52,188 nt of DNA from Algoriphagus sp. (GTDB lineage Bacteria > Bacteroidota > Bacteroidia > Cytophagales > Cyclobacteriaceae), in NCBI GenBank assembly GCA_018336015.1, contig JAGXQZ010000073.1:1-52188 (forward strand), in the 5' to 3' direction. The translations under genes were made by a program, and so were the position numbers. Shown here piece by piece: positions 51,626 to 52,188 of this stretch; positions within the stretch are counted from its first letter, which is position 1, and each line of letters begins with the position of its first letter. The notes beneath the pieces were generated by a model. It was not told the DNA's origin, did no database searches, and saw only the letters and a list, made by a program, of their open reading frames with translations.

Positions 51626-52188
51626 ATGCAAAAATCAACTTACCTCATTCTCCTTGCTGCGGGACTGATTTCATTCAGTTCGCTGGCACAGGACATTAAA
51701 CCCACTTCTGAAAAGGCGCTGCAAGAGTCCGTGGACAAGCACAAAGCCATGCTTGCCTCCACGCCACTCAAGGAGTTCAAAGCCCGAAACGTCGGCCCGA
51801 CCAACATGTCTGGGCGAATCGTAGATCTTGAAGTAGCCAACAATACCAACACCTTTTACATCGCAGCAGCTTCCGGGGGCGTATGGAAAACAGAAGACAA
51901 CGGACAGTCCTTCACCCCGATTTTTGACCATCAGGGCGCTTTGGGAATCGGTGCCATGGCACTTTCCAAGTCCGATAATCAAGTCCTTTGGGTAGGTACC
52001 GGCGAAAACAATTCCAGCCGATCTACTTATGCCGGAGCGGGACTATATAAATCCACTGACGGAGGCAAAACCTTCCAAATGATGGGCCTACTACACTCCC
52101 ACCACATCGGTCAAATTCAGATTCACCCGACCAATCCGGACATCGTGTGGGTTGGTTCGATGGGTTCGCTTTACTCCAAAAACAAAGA
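51626..52188 (+). CDS. Secreted beta-propeller (VPS10/sortilin-like) protein, 3' end missing
   Basis: The open frame from ATG 51626 runs to the end of the window (about 187 residues, no stop). It has a signal peptide (MQKSTYLILLAAGLISFSSLAQ) and the beginning of a multi-bladed propeller with BNR/sortilin-type repeats: FKARNVGPTNMSGRIVDLEV, GGVWKTEDNGQSFTPIFD, VLWVGTGENNSSRS and GLYKSTDGGKTFQMMG. Such Bacteroidota proteins are usually about 1000 residues and often called WD40/YVTN/BNR or glycosyl hydrolase-like. The N-terminal fold call is good; function is open. Confidence 0.85.
   Translation, partial: MQKSTYLILLAAGLISFSSLAQDIKPTSEKALQESVDKHKAMLASTPLKEFKARNVGPTNMSGRIVDLEVANNTNTFYIAAASGGVWKTEDNGQSFTPIFDHQGALGIGAMALSKSDNQVLWVGTGENNSSRSTYAGAGLYKSTDGGKTFQMMGLLHSHHIGQIQIHPTNPDIVWVGSMGSLYSKNK

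Noticed and set aside
1..52188. CRISPR array, insertion sequence, integrase or prophage
   Set aside because: No regularly spaced repeats, no transposase, integrase or phage structural protein among the frames.

Overview
This window comes from a chromosome of a member of the Bacteroidota, most likely the Cytophagales and probably a Cyclobacteriaceae genus such as Algoriphagus; the genus is inferred. Supporting signs are a gliding-motility/type IX secretion (T9SS type B) C-terminal domain, the Bacteroidota order of a five-helix cytochrome b followed by SdhA and SdhB, PorT-like outer membrane barrels, ComEC without a visible metallo-beta-lactamase part, several small lipoproteins, and candidate promoters of the TTG-N17-23-TAnnTTTG type. 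I see no insertion sequence, prophage, integrase or CRISPR array. It reads as ordinary core chromosome with a few poorly described accessory modules.

Layout. 1-3846 (minus) is a tightly packed operon: glycosyltransferase 2, a small unknown protein, a GAF-SpoIIE phosphatase, a polysaccharide deacetylase and a second glycosyltransferase cut by the window edge. ruvC diverges from it. 4470-8607 holds a barrel protein, a Crp/Fnr-like regulator, a beta-helix lipoprotein coupled to a diheme cytochrome, and a GNAT enzyme. 8670-12075 (minus) is sdhCAB. 12394-17559 holds a large T9SS substrate coupled to a DCC thiol oxidoreductase, then an SbtA-like bicarbonate transporter divergent from a LysR regulator. 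17697-22806 holds fabD, folK, sppA, a flavin reductase and an EEP-family hydrolase. 22905-27594 (minus) holds a Gly/Lys-rich lipoprotein and an operon of a Pro-rich secreted protein, a barrel protein, a response regulator and a histidine kinase. 27691-39407 (minus) is housekeeping: pgk, a Sua5-type tRNA-modification gene, a TPR lipoprotein, thioesterase, NUDIX, recQ, enoyl-CoA hydratase, comEC, a barrel protein, GNAT and phoH. 39511-40733 (plus) holds a SAM hydrolase, an ABM monooxygenase and tRNA-Leu(CAA). 40932-46795 (minus) holds a sodium/solute symporter with myo-inositol oxygenase and a YbbAP-like ABC transporter; a TesA-like esterase diverges from the latter. 47838-52188 (plus) holds a GMC oxidoreductase with its Tat-exported small subunit, a DUF6340-like lipoprotein and the start of a beta-propeller (VPS10/sortilin-like) protein.

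How the genes work together. The succinate dehydrogenase, the diheme cytochrome and the GMC/subunit-3 pair all feed electrons into the respiratory chain. The symporter and inositol oxygenase form a compact import-and-oxidise unit. SbtA and its LysR partner suggest CO2/bicarbonate-responsive control. The best candidates for undescribed biology are the phosphatase-containing glycan operon, the beta-helix/diheme cytochrome pair, the Pro-rich/barrel/two-component operon, and a repeated 29-bp intergenic hairpin found twice.
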